Shown one piece after another: positions 35,741 through 47,668 of a stretch of 64,000 nt of DNA; position 1 is the first letter of the stretch, and each line of letters starts with the position of its first letter. The notes below the pieces were generated by a model. That model did not search any database and was not told where the DNA came from. It worked only from the letters and a program-made list of their open reading frames with translations. Made by a program: the position numbers and the translations under genes. The DNA is from Certhia americana (taxonomy: Eukaryota; Chordata; Aves; Passeriformes; Certhiidae), in contig JAGMWU010000036.1 of NCBI GenBank assembly GCA_018697195.1, positions 1,248,471 through 1,312,470 on the forward strand, read 5' to 3'.

Positions 35741-36200
35741 ACACAAGTCACCCCAAGGCTCCCAGGCAATGCTGTTGTCCAGCCCTTGGAGCTCTTGTTC
35801 CTTCTGTGTGTGCCAAGCTACCCAGACAAGCTTTGGAGGTTGACAGTGGCAGTGTCCTGCTCCCCCTGTGCCTGGCACTGAGCTTGCTCCTGGGCCAGCA
35901 TCACCTCTGCCATTCCTGGGCTGGGGAATGTCCTGCTTCAGGAGAGCACTGAGCTGCTGAGCTTGGCCTTGGAGCATCTACACCCTGGGCTGCTCTTCAG
36001 GTTCCTGCAGGAGCCAGGAGTTTGAAGGCATCTGCTGCCACCAGCACTGTGCTCCTGAGCTCTGAACTCACCCCCTGGTTTCAGCTTCCCACAGAGTCCT
36101 CTGGAAGTGTTCAGTGAGCTGAGCCTTTGGGCTGCAGCCAGCCCCGGTCTACAGCAGCCTGACAGACACACAGCTCTGTGTCTGCTTGGGATAGAACCGA

Positions 36201-36490
36201 GAATATGGAATCATTAAGGCTGGAAAAGCTCTTTAAGGTTGAATCCAACCATTAACCCAGCACTGCCAGGGCCACCACTAACCTATGTCCCAAATATTCA
36301 CATGTTTTTTGAGCACTTCCAAGGATGGTGACTCCACCACTGCACTGGGTAGCCTGTGCCAATACCTGACCATCCTTTCCATGACAAAATTTTCCTTAAT
36401 ATTCAATTTAAACCTCCCTTGGTAAAATTTAAAGCTGTTTCCTATTTGTTCTTCTGCTTGTCACCTGGGAGAGGAGACTGACCCCAAATA
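36201..36490 (-). mobile_element. CR1 LINE 3' fragment, diverged
   Basis: Antisense CR1: 'ggaatcattaaggctggaaa', 'ccattaacccagcactgcc', 'gggtagcctgtgccaatacc' and 'cttaatattcaatttaaacc'. It belongs to the subfamily with 'ccagcactgccagggccacc'. Confidence 0.82.
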
Positions 36491-37619
36491 GGGACAGAGA
36501 AGTCCTCTTTGTGTATGGATAAATGCTGGATTATGGTCTTCTCTGAGGATGCTGGCGACGTCCCAGTCCCACATGCTCAGGCAGGGATAGAAGGCTTTCC
36601 ATTTCTATTTAAGAGCCCATGAAAGGCTGGAGAGGCTGAACCAGGCTGACGGGGCAGGTAAGAAATTCCAGGCATTTCTCTCTGACAGCGAATCCCATCA
36701 GCACTGATGGATCTGCCTCCCTTTCCCCCCCCCAGCAGGATGGGGGACTCACAGGTGTGTTGCCCACAGGTGTGCTCGGCTCACCAGATGCCTGAACTTG
36801 GGAGCAGTGCTGGAAGGGAGGTGACCTTGTGAATCCTGGGAACCTGCAGGGGATAAAGCCTCTCCCTGCTGAGACCTCAGCTCTGCTGCTGGAGTACAGC
36901 ACTGGGACAGAGCTGCCAGGGCTGGGAGGAGGGAGGCTGGTCCTGCCTGAGGCTGGGGATGCTCTCAGGAGAGCAGGGAACTGTACCTGCCTGGATTTGG
37001 TGTGTGATGAGCACTATTGCTTTGTCCCATGGTGTCCAAAAGCTGGATCCTTGGCCCTTGGCCTGGTTCTGTGCAGCTTTGGGCTGAGGACAGCCTGGCC
37101 AGAGGTCAGGGTTTATTTACACCCTGCAGGACCTTCCAAGTTTTGGGGAGCTCCCAGAGCAAAGCATCACTCTGCCCTGCCCTGTCATCTCCAAACCTCT
37201 GTGCCACCCCAGCACTAAGGTCCTGTCAAAGCCCCACACTGTCCCAGCACTGCCCCTCTTCCCAGGGACCATGGAACACAGGGGATGATGCTGAGAATGA
37301 GATGTGAGCTCTTGAACTACCAAGAGCTGTGAACAGGCAGGGCACATGTGGAAGTCCTTGGCAGGGCACTTTTGAGGGAGGCTGGGATGGAGCTGGGGGC
37401 TGGTGAGGTGGCTGGTGGGGAGCAGCCTTGCAAGGATTGTGGGGTGTGGAGTGCTGGCACCTCCAGCTGTGAGGCCAGAGCAGCAGTGGGCAGGTGATGG
37501 GCCCCAGGTGATCTCCTGGAGCTGCTGGGGAGGTGCAGGATGTTGGCCCAGTCAGTGGGGATGTGTCTATAAGCCAGGAGGATGCTTTAGCAGCCTGTGC
37601 TGCCTTGTTTCCATTCCCA

Positions 37620-37880
37620 CCCCGTGGAGAATGATGAGGTTAAACAGGAACATTTGCATTGGGACCATTCCATTTACTGACAATTCTGTCATCCACGTCA
37701 TGGAGGTTCCCCTCCAGTTAATCTCATTTAACCCTCTGTTCCCTCCTGTATTTCCCTTCTCTGCTCTCCAAATACTGTCAGAGCTGTTGGCAATGACAGC
37801 ACCTGGCAATGGCATTAATTGTTTATCTGAGGATGAGGTAACAGCACAGGCTGCTAATTAAATTTATCCCTAAGGAAACG
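37620..37880. promoter_or_regulatory. Candidate conserved AT-rich block, intron 3
   Basis: Repeat-free sequence with 'ccagttaatctcatttaac', 'ggcattaattgtttatctga' (homeodomain, FOX-like and GATA-like words overlapping) and 'ctgctaattaaatttatccc'. Confidence 0.36.
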
Positions 37881-38379
37881 GGAGGACCTGTGCAGCCCTG
37901 GGAAGGGAGGGTGCAGAGAGCTGGCACCTCCAGGTCCCAGCTCTTGGCTCTTTCCAAGGTAGCAGCCAGCTCCAGTATCCAGAGGGCCTTGGTGTCACCA
38001 CCTGCCTCCTCAAGGCCTGAGTTCTCTTCCCTGCAGCACTCTCCAGGCTGGGGACACCAGGGGAGAATTGGAATTGGATCCAAAGGCAGCATTGCTGCTT
38101 TGGGTTATCCAAAGGCCACCCTTTCACTGAGAGGACAAACCCCAACGGGTGAGGGACAGTGGGAGGGACAAATTTACAAGTGAGACAAAGTGAGACCTGT
38201 TTGGATGCAGAATTGAGAACAACAGTCAAGGTGCAAGGAGCAGAATATGGGAAAAGTGACAGTGTCATTGCAGGACCCACCTCATCTTCCAAGCAGGGTA
38301 TGATTGATGAAATGAAAAAGGGGGAAATTCAGAATTGATTAAACATAATAGTTCTGTACAGAACATCATAAATGGCTTT

Positions 38380-38617
38380 AAACTGGAGGAGAGTAAATTT
38401 AGATGGGCTATTGGGAAGGAATTCTTTCCTGTGAGGGTGGGGAGGTCCTGGCACAGGGTGCTCAGAGCAGCTGTGGCTGCCCCTGGATCCCTGGGAGTGT
38501 CCAAGGCCAGGTTGGATGAGGCTTGGAGCAACCTGGGACAGTGGAAGGTAATTGAACCTGAGATGAACTTTAAGGTCCCTTTGAACCCAAACTATCCTGC
38601 CATTCCATGATTCCATG
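38380..38617 (+). mobile_element. CR1 LINE 3' fragment
   Basis: Sense CR1 with 'gggaaggaattctttcctgt', 'ggatccctgggagtgtccaa', 'ctttaaggtccctttgaacc' and the tail 'cattccatgattccatg'. Confidence 0.9.
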
Positions 38618-39469
38618 AAATACCCCACACACTATGAAGAGTAGAGAGCCAGAGGTGCTAGTCAGGGAGGGTCTGGGGTCTCATGTCCAATGCCCATTTG
38701 CACTGGGGCTGCCACCAGCATGAGCTCAAGGCAGCCGTGGAATTCTGGTCGATCTACCCCAAGGATGAAACTCTACCACCCCTGTCCCAGCTCAGCACCA
38801 TCTTTTGGAGAAGTAGCTTTTCCTAATGTCCTATCTGAACTTGTGGTCCTTGTCTTGTGTTGCAGACTCTGGCACCCTGAGAAGTGTTTGAGCCTATCTT
38901 CAGCAGGTGTAGTTGGATCTCCCCTTACCCCAGTATCCCCAGTTACCCCATCCATCTCTTCCCATCTCTCCTACGCCCTGTGCTCCAGGGATGACTGTCT
39001 TGGTGACCCTACACTGGACTCTCCAGATCACCCTCGAATTGAGCAGCCCTAGCCTAGCTATGGCAGCATCCCCAGTGCCTGGCAAGGGAAAGGAAAACGC
39101 CTCCCCCAAAGTCCTGGATATGCTCCTCCTGGCTTGGTCCAGGATGTTGTTTTCCTCTTTCTCCATAAAAGCTTGTCTGTGGGACTCATTTTATATGGGG
39201 TCGGAGTGGGAACAGCACTGTGGTGTGGGGCCAAGGCACCCATGTACTGTTTGTGGTGAGGATGCCAGTGTGAGCAGGGAGGGTTGTGGGGCTGGGACCC
39301 CAAGAGCAGGGAGGAGGGATCCCAAAAACATGGAGAGGGACCCCCCCAAATGCACAGAGGAGGGCAAGAGGCAGGCCAAGGGGACCAGCCCTGGGTCCTG
39401 CAGCACCAGGGAAGCTGCAGAGCCAGCCCCCAGCTCCGGCCCCGCAGGGAGAAAGGAGCCTGTGGGGAG

Positions 39470-39840
39470 ATAAGGCTGGGGATTTAAGGCTCCTGGCAGA
39501 TCCTGACAGCCAGGGCTGCCTGGTTTTCATCAGCCTTTAAAAATGCCTCGCTGGAGATCAAGGATTCTTGCTGCCAGGAGAAACAGGGCCAGGCAGAGGG
39601 GGCGAGGAGAATCCTTCCCTCCTCAGAGCCCTCAGCATGGGCTGAAGGTGCCATTTTAGGAACTTTTATTGCAGGAGGGAGCTTTTTTGCTCAGAGCTGT
39701 TTCCAGGAGGGGCCTGGGGTGAACTGTGAAGGCCTGGGCATTTTGGGATGCAGGAGAGCCTGGTTGGAGCTTGCCCAGCTCGCACTGGGTTAATTAAACA
39801 GCTGGTTAGAGAGAGGCAGTGAAACACAAAGGAACAGGGA
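39470..39840. promoter_or_regulatory. Candidate conserved block, intron 3
   Basis: Repeat-free sequence with 'gggttaattaaacagctggt' and 'cagcctttaaaaatgcctcg'. A weaker case than the blocks at 27355 and 37620. Confidence 0.22.
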
Positions 39841-40033
39841 GCCCCTGTGTGGCCCCTCCTGCAGATTTGGCCAAAGGTTTTCCTTGAGCCATGGGATCCC
39901 TTTCCCTGCCCCGGGGCAGGAGGGCTGGAAGGTGCCAGCAGCAGAGGTGGCCTTGCCTCCCACATCCTGGTGTGGTCCTCTGCAGGGAGGGCAGGATCTT
40001 CCGTGGGGCCTTCTCACGGCATTCCCTCCCCTT

Positions 40034-40098
40034 CAGGAGCTGGACTCCACCATCCTTGTGGGGTTTCCTCCAACTCACTTTATTCTGTGATTACCAAA
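40034..40098 (+). mobile_element. CR1 LINE extreme 3' end
   Basis: About 65 bp matching the last part of a sense CR1: 'gagctggactccaccatcct', 'gtggggtttcctccaactc', 'ttattctgtgatta'. Confidence 0.6.
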
Positions 40099-40554
40099 GC
40101 ACGTGGCTTCCCAGGCATGAGCACCTTTCCATGCCCTGGGTGTGAGTGAATGGAAAACAAGGGGCCCTTGTGCTGCTCAGGATTTCCAACTTTGTGCACA
40201 GCCAGTACTCCAGGCTGCCTTCAGAGCCAGACCCCAGTGAGGCAGCCGTGCGTAGATCTGTGCAGCAGCAAGGCAATTCAAGGTCTATCTCTTCCCTGTG
40301 AGCATCCCATTGGTGCTGGAGGTGTGGGAAACTGCTGCAGTGATGGGGACAGAGCCACTGGCACTGAAATCACCCTCCAGGGATGAAGGATGCTTGGATA
40401 AAGTAGAAATTTCTGTGCATTCCCTGTTTCAATTTCCTCTTTCCAAGAAGGAATTTCTAGGGATGTCCTTGCTGCAAGCCTAAAGAAAAGCAGCAATGTC
40501 CCAAAGCTGCTGTCACCTCCCAGGGTGGAAAACTGGGATGTCCTCATGTCTGTG

Positions 40555-40784
40555 TGAGGCTTGATATCTAGAAAAAGTCCTTCCCCCAGAGGGTAGTCAG
40601 GCACTGCCCAGGCTCCCCAGGGAATGGGCACAGCGCCAAGGCTGCCAGAGCTCCAGGAGTGTTTGGACAATGCTTTCAGGGGTGCACAGGGTGGGATTGT
40701 TGGGGTGTGTGTGCAGGGCCAACAGTGGGACTGATGATCCTTCTGTGTCCCTTCCAGCTCAGGGTATTTCATGATTTTGTGATG
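40555..40784 (+). mobile_element. CR1 LINE 3' fragment
   Basis: Sense CR1 of the 454-662 subfamily: 'cttcccccagagggtagtca', 'ctccccagggaatgggcac', 'gggattgttggggtgtgtg' and the tail 'tttcatgattttgtgatg'. Confidence 0.86.
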
Positions 40785-42417
40785 CTTCCAGCACATGGTG
40801 AGAACATTCCCATTGTTCAGACAGGAGGGGTTTCAGCCCCTGTGTGAAGATTTCACTTTTGATTTGCTGTTTACCCTGGAAACAAGAAATTGAGTGGATT
40901 CCTAAAGAAAATATGTTTTCTCACCCAGGGAAAGACCTGGAGGGAGCAGAACAGTTTTCTGTTTCTGTTCACACAAAGTTCATTTATTTCACTTCTGGAG
41001 GTTGTCATTACTTGAGAAAAATAAATCAATTTAAAAAGGGAATTTGCATCAAATTTCAGTGATTTTCCTGTCTTTCCACATGATTTCAGAACATTTAACT
41101 TCAGAGAAGTTCTGATTTTTCCAGGATTATTTTATCCCATGCTGGACCTACCAGGGAGGAAGGGACTTGCCAAAACTCCTGGCTGTGTTTTGGTGGCTCA
41201 TGCGAAGAGTTTCAGTGTCCCAGCTTAGTATTTTTGAGGAACAACCACTGAGCCTCAGTTTTTATCCCTCTCCAGCCATTGACCTGTGCCAGAGCCAATG
41301 TGGGGAATGTTTTTATCCTTTGGAATAGTCACTACACTCCACAACCTGTGCACTTTTTGAATGTCTCTGTCTTGATGCAGAAGAAGCATTATAGGAAAGT
41401 AGCTATTTTTAAAATAAACCTCAGGAAGGTGAAAGAGGCCCCTGTCTGAAACCATCCTTGCTGGAATGACCCTGCATTTCGCCCAGGCTGTCAGATGAGG
41501 CCAATTTTATGTGTTGGTCTTTTGTGTGTCTCAAATATTGGTATTAGTGCAGAAAGCCTGTTATCATATCCCCATCTCTTCTGGGGAATGCAGAACTACC
41601 CAGCCATCACCTCTCCCAACAGCTTAACACCCTCTGAGATGGGCTGGTCCTGAGGGAAGTAGGTCAGGAATGGAATCAAATGGGTGAGGGATTGATGGAA
41701 AGATCCAGGAACATGAGGAGAATCCTGGTATTCAACAGCTCCTTTGACCATAAGAGGAAGGAGGGACAGTGCAAGCAGCAAGGCTGATGGAATTTTTCTG
41801 CAGAGCTTTTTTCATTGGCAGCTCAGGATTATTCTGGAGAAAAGGAGATAAAAACTGAAAAAACCAAACCCAACCCAACCTTCTTTTTTTCCTTTTTTTT
41901 CCAAATAAGAAATAGCTACTTCTTAGCAATGGCTCTTGCTCACAGCAAGCCCAGTGAATGTTTTTTCCCAGGCTGTTTTCTGATCTGCCTCATTCCTGGG
42001 AGCCTTGGCAGGTGGCTGAAGAAGTTTGTTAAACTTGTTTCAGCACAGGAACTGCCTGCCTCCCCCCAGGCTGTGTAAGAATTAACAGCCACAGAAAGTC
42101 ACAACAGGAGTAACCACAGAGGAAAGGTCTGAGGTGAGCTTTTCCTTGGGCACTGGCGATCTCTGGGCTTGGAAGGGACTTTCTGGTGTTGAGAGCTTTT
42201 ATCCATGAGTGCTGGATCACAAGATGGTACAGCCTTCACCACCATCTGCTATAGGCACCACCCAGCCCTGTGTCCCCCTTTTGAGGGGCTGGACACACAT
42301 GGGGTTAAGTGGCTGCTGCTTATGGAGCATCTTCTTCACCTGTGAAGGGCTCAGAGCCTTGGAGGGAGAGACCAGCCCACTGTTACTGCTCAGCAGAACC
42401 AACAATTTGTAATATTG

Positions 42418-42500
42418 AGTCATAAAATCATTCAGGTTGGAAATGCCCCCTAGGATCATCAACCCAGCACTGCCATGTCCCCAAGTGCCACATCTACAAA
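42418..42500 (-). mobile_element. CR1 LINE 3' end, short
   Basis: Antisense CR1: 'agtcataaaatcattcaggt', then 'tcatcaacccagcactgcc' and 'ccccaagtgccacatctac'. Confidence 0.75.
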
Positions 42501-42640
42501 GTCATGAAGACAAAACTCTGTGGAGAGTTGCAAAAGGACCCTATGAGGTAGTGTGTCCAGGGAATGAGAGGGCAATTGGAACTCAAAAAGACTTGAGATA
42601 ATACAAATGGTGGAAAACAGCCCCAGGTTCATGGAGTGGT

Positions 42641-42720
42641 GGAATCACAGAATGGTTTGGGTTTGGAGGTGCCTTAAAGACCATCTGCTATAGGCAGGGG
42701 CATCTTCCAGTAGACCAATT
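42641..42720 (-). mobile_element. CR1 LINE 3' end, short
   Basis: Antisense CR1 terminus 'aatcacagaatggtttgggt' and 'gccttaaagaccatctgc'. It lies 140 bp from the copy at 42418 but is of a different subfamily, so it is a separate insertion. Confidence 0.8.
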
Positions 42721-43200
42721 CACACACACACCTGCACAGAGATGAGCTGGGAGTTGGCCCAATGTCCCTCACAACTCAGATCTTGGGGCTTTTACAGTCA
42801 GTACAGCAATGGTTAAAAAATAATGTGGGCATTGCTGAAAAAAGAAGAGAATAAAACAGTGAATGTTGTGCAGTGTGGAGCATGACAGAGATTTGGACAA
42901 CTTGGAGGTTGTGGACAAGGCGGATGGTGATTGAGTGTCCATTGGCGATGGAAATGTGGGATGGCATCAGAAATGGCAGAGTGGCTTCAAAGTAGAGAGC
43001 AGCAGTTTAATGCTGCACTGTGTGGTTCCAGCACAGGGCTCTGTGTGGGTAAAACAGGCACAGGACATTTGCAGGGAATAAAAAACTGAGTGGATAACAT
43101 AGTGGGAGAAACACCCAGGTGGAGTATTGAGTGCAAGGAGCTGCATCTTAGAAAGGAGGGGGGAATTGTTGTGGTCAGCACGGGCATGTGGTTCAGTGCA

Positions 43201-43430
43201 TGGAACTGTGGAATGTCCTGACTTGGAAGAGACACACAGGGATCAAATCCAACCCTTGACCCTGCACAGATACCCCAACAATCCCACCCTGTGCATCCCT
43301 GGGAGCATTATCCAAACACTCCTGGAGCTCTGGCAGCCTTGGGGCCATGCCCATTCCCTGAGGAGCCTGAGCAGTACCCAACCACCCTCTGGGGGAAGAA
43401 CCTTTTCCTGATATCCAGCCTAAATCCCCC
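43201..43430 (-). mobile_element. CR1 LINE 3' fragment
   Basis: Antisense copy of the subfamily seen at 454-662. It has 'ggaatgtcctgacttggaag', 'ccccaacaatcccaccctg', 'gagctctggcagccttgggg' and 'cctgatatccagcctaaatc'. It ends about 360 bp before exon 4. Confidence 0.88.
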
Positions 43431-43786
43431 TAAATGAGTTGCTGTTGTGGGGAGGATTCTGGTGTCCGTGGTCCGACCTGGTACAGCCACTCACATCTTC
43501 TTGTGTGGCAGTGGCTAAAAATCCCCTCTGCACTCCCTACAATCCCTGTTCTGCACTCACGGGTGTGGAATGGGGACAGAGGTGTCTGCACAGGGACCCA
43601 TCTCTACAGGTGCCTCCTCAGGGCCTTCCAGCCAGCTGTGCCTTCTCTGCTGTGTTCACCTCCAGTTGTCAGGATTTCCTTTGGACTCTGCAGAACCCCA
43701 AGGATTGTTTTGGCAGCAGTGCTGGGCTCTAGGCGTGCCCCCCAGCCCCCTTCTCACTGCTCACCACTGCTCTCCTTCTCTTCCAG

Positions 43787-43942
43787 GCTGCCCCTCAGGA
43801 ACATTCAAGGCCAGCCAGGGGGATGAAGGATGTGTCCACTGCCCCATCAACAGCCGGACAACCTCGGAAGGGGCCACAAACTGCGTGTGTCGAAATGGAT
43901 ATTACCGGGCAGATGCAGATCCTGTGGACATGCCATGCACCA
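43787..43942 (+). CDS. EPHB2: EPHB2 exon 4: EGF-like cysteine-rich module
   Basis: This 156-bp exon encodes 52 codons in phase 1-1, completing the glycine split from exon 3 (g/gc). The peptide starts GCPSGTFKASQGDEGCVHCP and ends in ADADPVDMPCT. It is the EGF-like half of the Eph cysteine-rich region that joins the ligand-binding head to the fibronectin domains and takes part in receptor clustering. Six cysteines with the C-x2-C and C-x-C spacing of the family are present. The acceptor is a strong pyrimidine tract ending in ttctcttccag before 43787, and the donor is ca/gtatgtggg at 43943. The length equals the usual Eph exon 4. No stop or frameshift is seen. The whole exon could be skipped without changing frame. 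Confidence 0.96.
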
Positions 43943-44271
43943 GTATGTGGGTCTGGGCAACTGGGAGGAGGGAGGACCATGTGGTGGGGAAAGGAGATGA
44001 TCCTCAGTCAAAGCACTGAGGGATGCCTGACAAAGGTGTCTGTCCCACTGGGGTTTTGGGGGACATGACACAAACTAACCATTAAATTTTGCCAGGGCTG
44101 TCACAAAATCAAATTTACCAGGGGTAAGAGGACTGGTTTCATTCCCACTCATGTCTTTGGATGCCCAGCTTGCTGCGCACGTCTCTGACACCAAGAGAAG
44201 CACCTGGCTCAGCTCATGCAGAGTCCTACCCAGGGATGGGGGTCACAATTTCCTGTCTGTTCCTTTTCCAG
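43943..44271 (+). other. EPHB2: EPHB2 intron 4 (329 bp)
   Basis: Short phase-1 intron, gtatgtggg...ccttttccag. It carries no recognisable repeat. It is the only small intron here and keeps the EGF-like and FN3-1 exons close together while the flanking introns run to tens of kilobases. Confidence 0.93.
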
Positions 44272-44607
44272 CCATCCCATCAGCCCCCCAGGCTGTGATC
44301 TCCAGTGTGAACGAGACATCCCTGATGCTGGAATGGAGCCCTCCGCGGGACTCAGGGGGCCGTGAGGACCTGGTGTACAACATCATCTGCAAGAGCTGTG
44401 GGGCAGGGCGTGGGGCCTGCACACGCTGTGGGGACAATGTGCAGTTTGCCCCACGCCAGCTGGGCCTCACCGAGCCCCGCATCTACATCAGTGACCTGCT
44501 GGCACACACCCAGTACACCTTCGAGATCCAGGCTGTCAACGGTGTCACCGACCAGAGCCCCTTCTCCCCACAGTTTGCCTCTGTGAACATCACCACCAAC
44601 CAGGCTG
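44272..44607 (+). CDS. EPHB2: EPHB2 exon 5: first fibronectin type III domain
   Basis: This 336-bp exon (112 codons, phase 1-1) encodes essentially the whole first FN3 domain. It opens with TIPSAPQAVISSVNETSLML, followed by the core tryptophan in LEWSPP, a YNIICKSCG strand, the Eph-specific four-cysteine insert (CKSCG...ACTRCG), and the YTFEIQAVNGV strand typical of FN3. Two N-glycosylation sequons are visible, N-E-T near the start and N-I-T near the end. The acceptor is tccttttccag before 44272 and the donor is gctg/gtaagg at 44608. The acc/a join from exon 4 restores threonine and g/cc to exon 6 restores alanine. The module is extracellular and acts as a spacer and lateral-contact domain. 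It is intact and very close to the mammalian protein as I remember it. Confidence 0.96.
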
Positions 44608-45884
44608 GTAAGGCCCAGGTCGTGCTCCCAGCACAGCTCCTCACTCCGGGATGCTGTGGGGTGGGATGGGCAGCATCTCCAGGCACTGCTGGCTGAGGCC
44701 CTGTGGGGTGGAAGGGGTGAAGTGTTGCTTGTTTCATAGTGTTGGTGATGAAAGTGCCTGCAAATTCCTGAGTGAAGCCCAAGCCCTGGGTTGTGAAAAT
44801 GTCCCTTATTTCAGTGAAAAGCTGGAGAGTGCCCCAAGGCAGAGCTGTCTCCCCATCGTGGCAGCAGAACAGCTCATGGCGCTGTCCCCTGGTGTCACAG
44901 CATCACTCTCCAGCCCCGGGTGTGGCTGGGCCTGAGGCTGTTCCCTCGAGGCACCATTGCAGGCACCATCAGTGTGTTGCAGACACACTCTTGGCTCCTG
45001 GGGAGGGAAGGTGAGGTGGCTCCAGCATTTTGATAGGAGCTGCAATCCCTCCTTGGACTAACCAGGACAGACTGAGAAAGCAAAGGAGAGCTGCACAGAA
45101 GAGGGGCTGGGAGATGAATATTTGGGATAACAGTCTGGGAATCTGCTCCAGTTCCTGTGCCACTGCAGAGTCACTTGGTGAAGCAGCTGAAGACAGAGCT
45201 GGGAGGGTTTCATTCGTGGTCTCCAGGTCTGTGCAGGGTGGCTTTGCTGGGGGGAGGGATGCTCAGAGTGGTCCCCAGCAGCCCCCTGGCAGCTGTGCTG
45301 GTGGCAGGGAGCCCCACCAAGCTGCTGGCCAGGAGCTGTCTTCCCAGCCCACCTGGAAGGCATCTGGAGCTGGGCATGGGCCAGGGTTGGGACTTGGCTT
45401 AATGGGATTGAGGTGGAATGATGCCAGTGAGGCACAGCCCTGCTTGGGAGCAAGAGAGATTCTGGTCCCTCTGAAGCTGACTCCCAGGGCTGAATTTGGC
45501 AGCCATGGGTGAATTGCCTGGAGGCCATGGTGTGTTCTGACTGCTGGGGACTGTGAGGGAGGTAAAACAACACTAGGGCAGGTGAGCATCACTTTCAGAG
45601 CATGAGGACAGAGGGAACGTGTAAAAATGTCTGGGTGAACCATTATGGTGCTCTGTGATCTGGAGTTAGCTTGGGAGCCCGGACAGGGTGTTTTTGAAGC
45701 CCTGAGGCAGGTCTGACAGAGACTGAACCGTGGTTTGGCTCCAAGTGGGGACAGGTCTGCCCCCAGGGAGGAGAGAGGAATGGGTCTGGATGACCAGCTT
45801 CCTTTACCTGATGGAGATGGGGTGGTTGTAATGCTACCTGGGGCTGGGAAGGGGCCCTGCACTCTCCCATCGTGGTGCTGCACT

Positions 45885-46180
45885 ATGGATTAATAATTTA
45901 ATGCTCGTATTTCACACTTGCATTTCTCTGCTGTGCTTGAACCTTCATGTATCACCCGTGGCTGCTCCCACCTGAGCAAAACCAGCGAGCTGAGTTGAAG
46001 GCAAATCCTTTTCAGTCCCCTGGATCCTCCTCCTTGTGTTTTCCTGGTTTGACACTCCTTTATTATCAGGGCTCACACTTCTCAGCCTGTGTGATGTCTC
46101 TCTTAATGTATCTATTCATTAACACTAAACACTAACTGTCTGCTTGCTAATTCCTCTGTAATTAGAGGCTCTGAATTCTT
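45885..46180. promoter_or_regulatory. Candidate conserved AT-rich block, intron 5
   Basis: Repeat-free sequence with 'gattaataatttaatgctcg', 'ctattcattaacactaaaca' and 'cctctgtaattagaggctc'. The last contains the inverted repeat CCTCTgtaattAGAGG. Confidence 0.3.
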
Positions 46181-46404
46181 CTGCTTACACTAGGCACCGC
46201 CTGGCAGCCTTGATGTAGATCATTAGCAGTTGGTAACAGAAGCTGCAGACACAAAGGCAGAGCTGGGACAGGAGAATGGAGGGTGTTGGGGGCAAGGAGA
46301 GGCAGCAGAGGGAGGATGAGCCTCCCTCTGCCTTGGCTCTGGATGGAGGAGCCACCTGGGGCTCCGCCGTTCAATGTGTGATGGGGTTGTGTGCCCACCA
46401 CAGC

Positions 46405-46555
46405 TGCCAGAAGCTCTGGTTCCCCCATCCCTGGAATTGCCCAAAACCAGGTTGGACAGGGCTTGGAGCAACCTAGGATAGTGGAGGTGTCCCAGCCCAT
46501 GGCAAGGGGTGAAAAGCTTTTATGTCCCTTGCAATCCAAACCATTCTATGATCTC
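46405..46555 (+). mobile_element. CR1 LINE 3' end
   Basis: Sense CR1: 'ccatccctggaattgcccaa', 'gcttggagcaacctaggata', 'cccttgcaatccaaaccat' and 'tctatgatctcagg'. Confidence 0.86.
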
Positions 46556-47575
46556 AGGAAAAATCTCCTGTGAGAGTAAGAGCAGCCAGAGGAAAGAAAG
46601 GTCCCGAGTGTGGCCAGGGGGGTGGCACGAGGTGGGGCATGGTTTGGGACCATTATCCCATGGCCCTGAACCTCTTCCAGCAGATTGTATCCCCATAAAC
46701 GTGATCCACCTGCACTCCTGCCTCTCACACCCTGCAGCTGAGCAGCACCTCATCCCCCAAAGCACAGCATCCCTTCAGGAGTGAAATCCAGGACCCTCCA
46801 TGTGCCACAGTCCGGTCTGAAGGGACCGTGGCAGAGCCTGGGTGCCACCAAAAGCCTTTTCCCAGTCATTCCTCAACAAATGATCTGTGCCAAGACGGTG
46901 GCTGAGAACCATGCCAGCATCCCAAGGGGTCAAGGAGCTGAGCCTGGCCCAGGGCTCTGGACAATGACACTTGACTAATTGAGAGCCATGCCAGGCACCA
47001 GCTTTTGCTGGCAGCCCCTGACTACTAATTTGTGGCCTTTCTTTGGGGAGGGGTGGGGAGTGGGGAGAGTCTTGGTGCTGTGAGGATTTGCAAGCTCCAT
47101 CCACACCGTGGACAGGCTAAGTGCCCTGGGAAAGCTGAAGGAAAGGGCTCCATGGTCAGGGATGAGTTAATAGCAATGGGAAGAGCACTTCCTGATAACT
47201 GGCTTCTGTGACCTGAGGAGGGAGGAAGAAACCTTGGGCTCTGGAGTATCCAGAGACAAATTCAAAACCTCCCAGTGGTGGGGGTAAGAAAGTGTCCAGG
47301 CTCTTGGGAGTGTGTCCCTCTTGTGAGCAGCTCTTGCCACAGAGGATAAGGAGGGAGGATTAGTGCTGATGTCAGAGGCTCTCAGCTGCAAACAGAGCCA
47401 CAGAGAGCCATAAATGGCCCTTACAGAGGGAATACAAGGAGTGTGTGGTGAAGGACACCGATCCACTGTCCTGATAAACCCACCAGGATGATTTCTCCCC
47501 CTTCATAGATCCAGAAAAGTTGTTATTATCATTTGCATTATTATTCTGGGTGGCATTTTAAAGCAGTATGTCACG

Positions 47576-47668
47576 ACATGGTGATATGGGTTAGTGGACA
47601 GGGTGGCGTTCAGTGGAAGGTTGTATTAGATCATCTTGGAGGTATTTTCCAATCTTCCATGATTATCT
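47576..47668 (+). mobile_element. CR1 LINE extreme 3' end
   Basis: Sense CR1 tail resembling 'gttgtattagatcatcttgg' followed by 'aggtattttccaatcttcc'. Diverged and short. Confidence 0.68.

Larger units (their letters stand above)
4711..43786 (+). other. EPHB2: EPHB2 intron 3 (about 39.1 kb)
   Basis: Phase-1 GT-AG intron between the ligand-binding exon and the EGF-like exon. It holds most of the repeats in this window and the strongest candidate regulatory blocks, listed separately. Stretches where I see nothing assignable include 4850-6390, 6770-7370, 10700-11460, 12625-15140, 15620-16215, 19060-19500, 21500-22540, 28612-29110, 29420-30215, 30725-31180, 31710-32655, 33015-35240, 36495-37615, 38620-39465, 40790-42415 apart from an AT-rich patch near 40980-41130, and 42725-43200. 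No internal gene on either strand was found. Confidence 0.9.
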
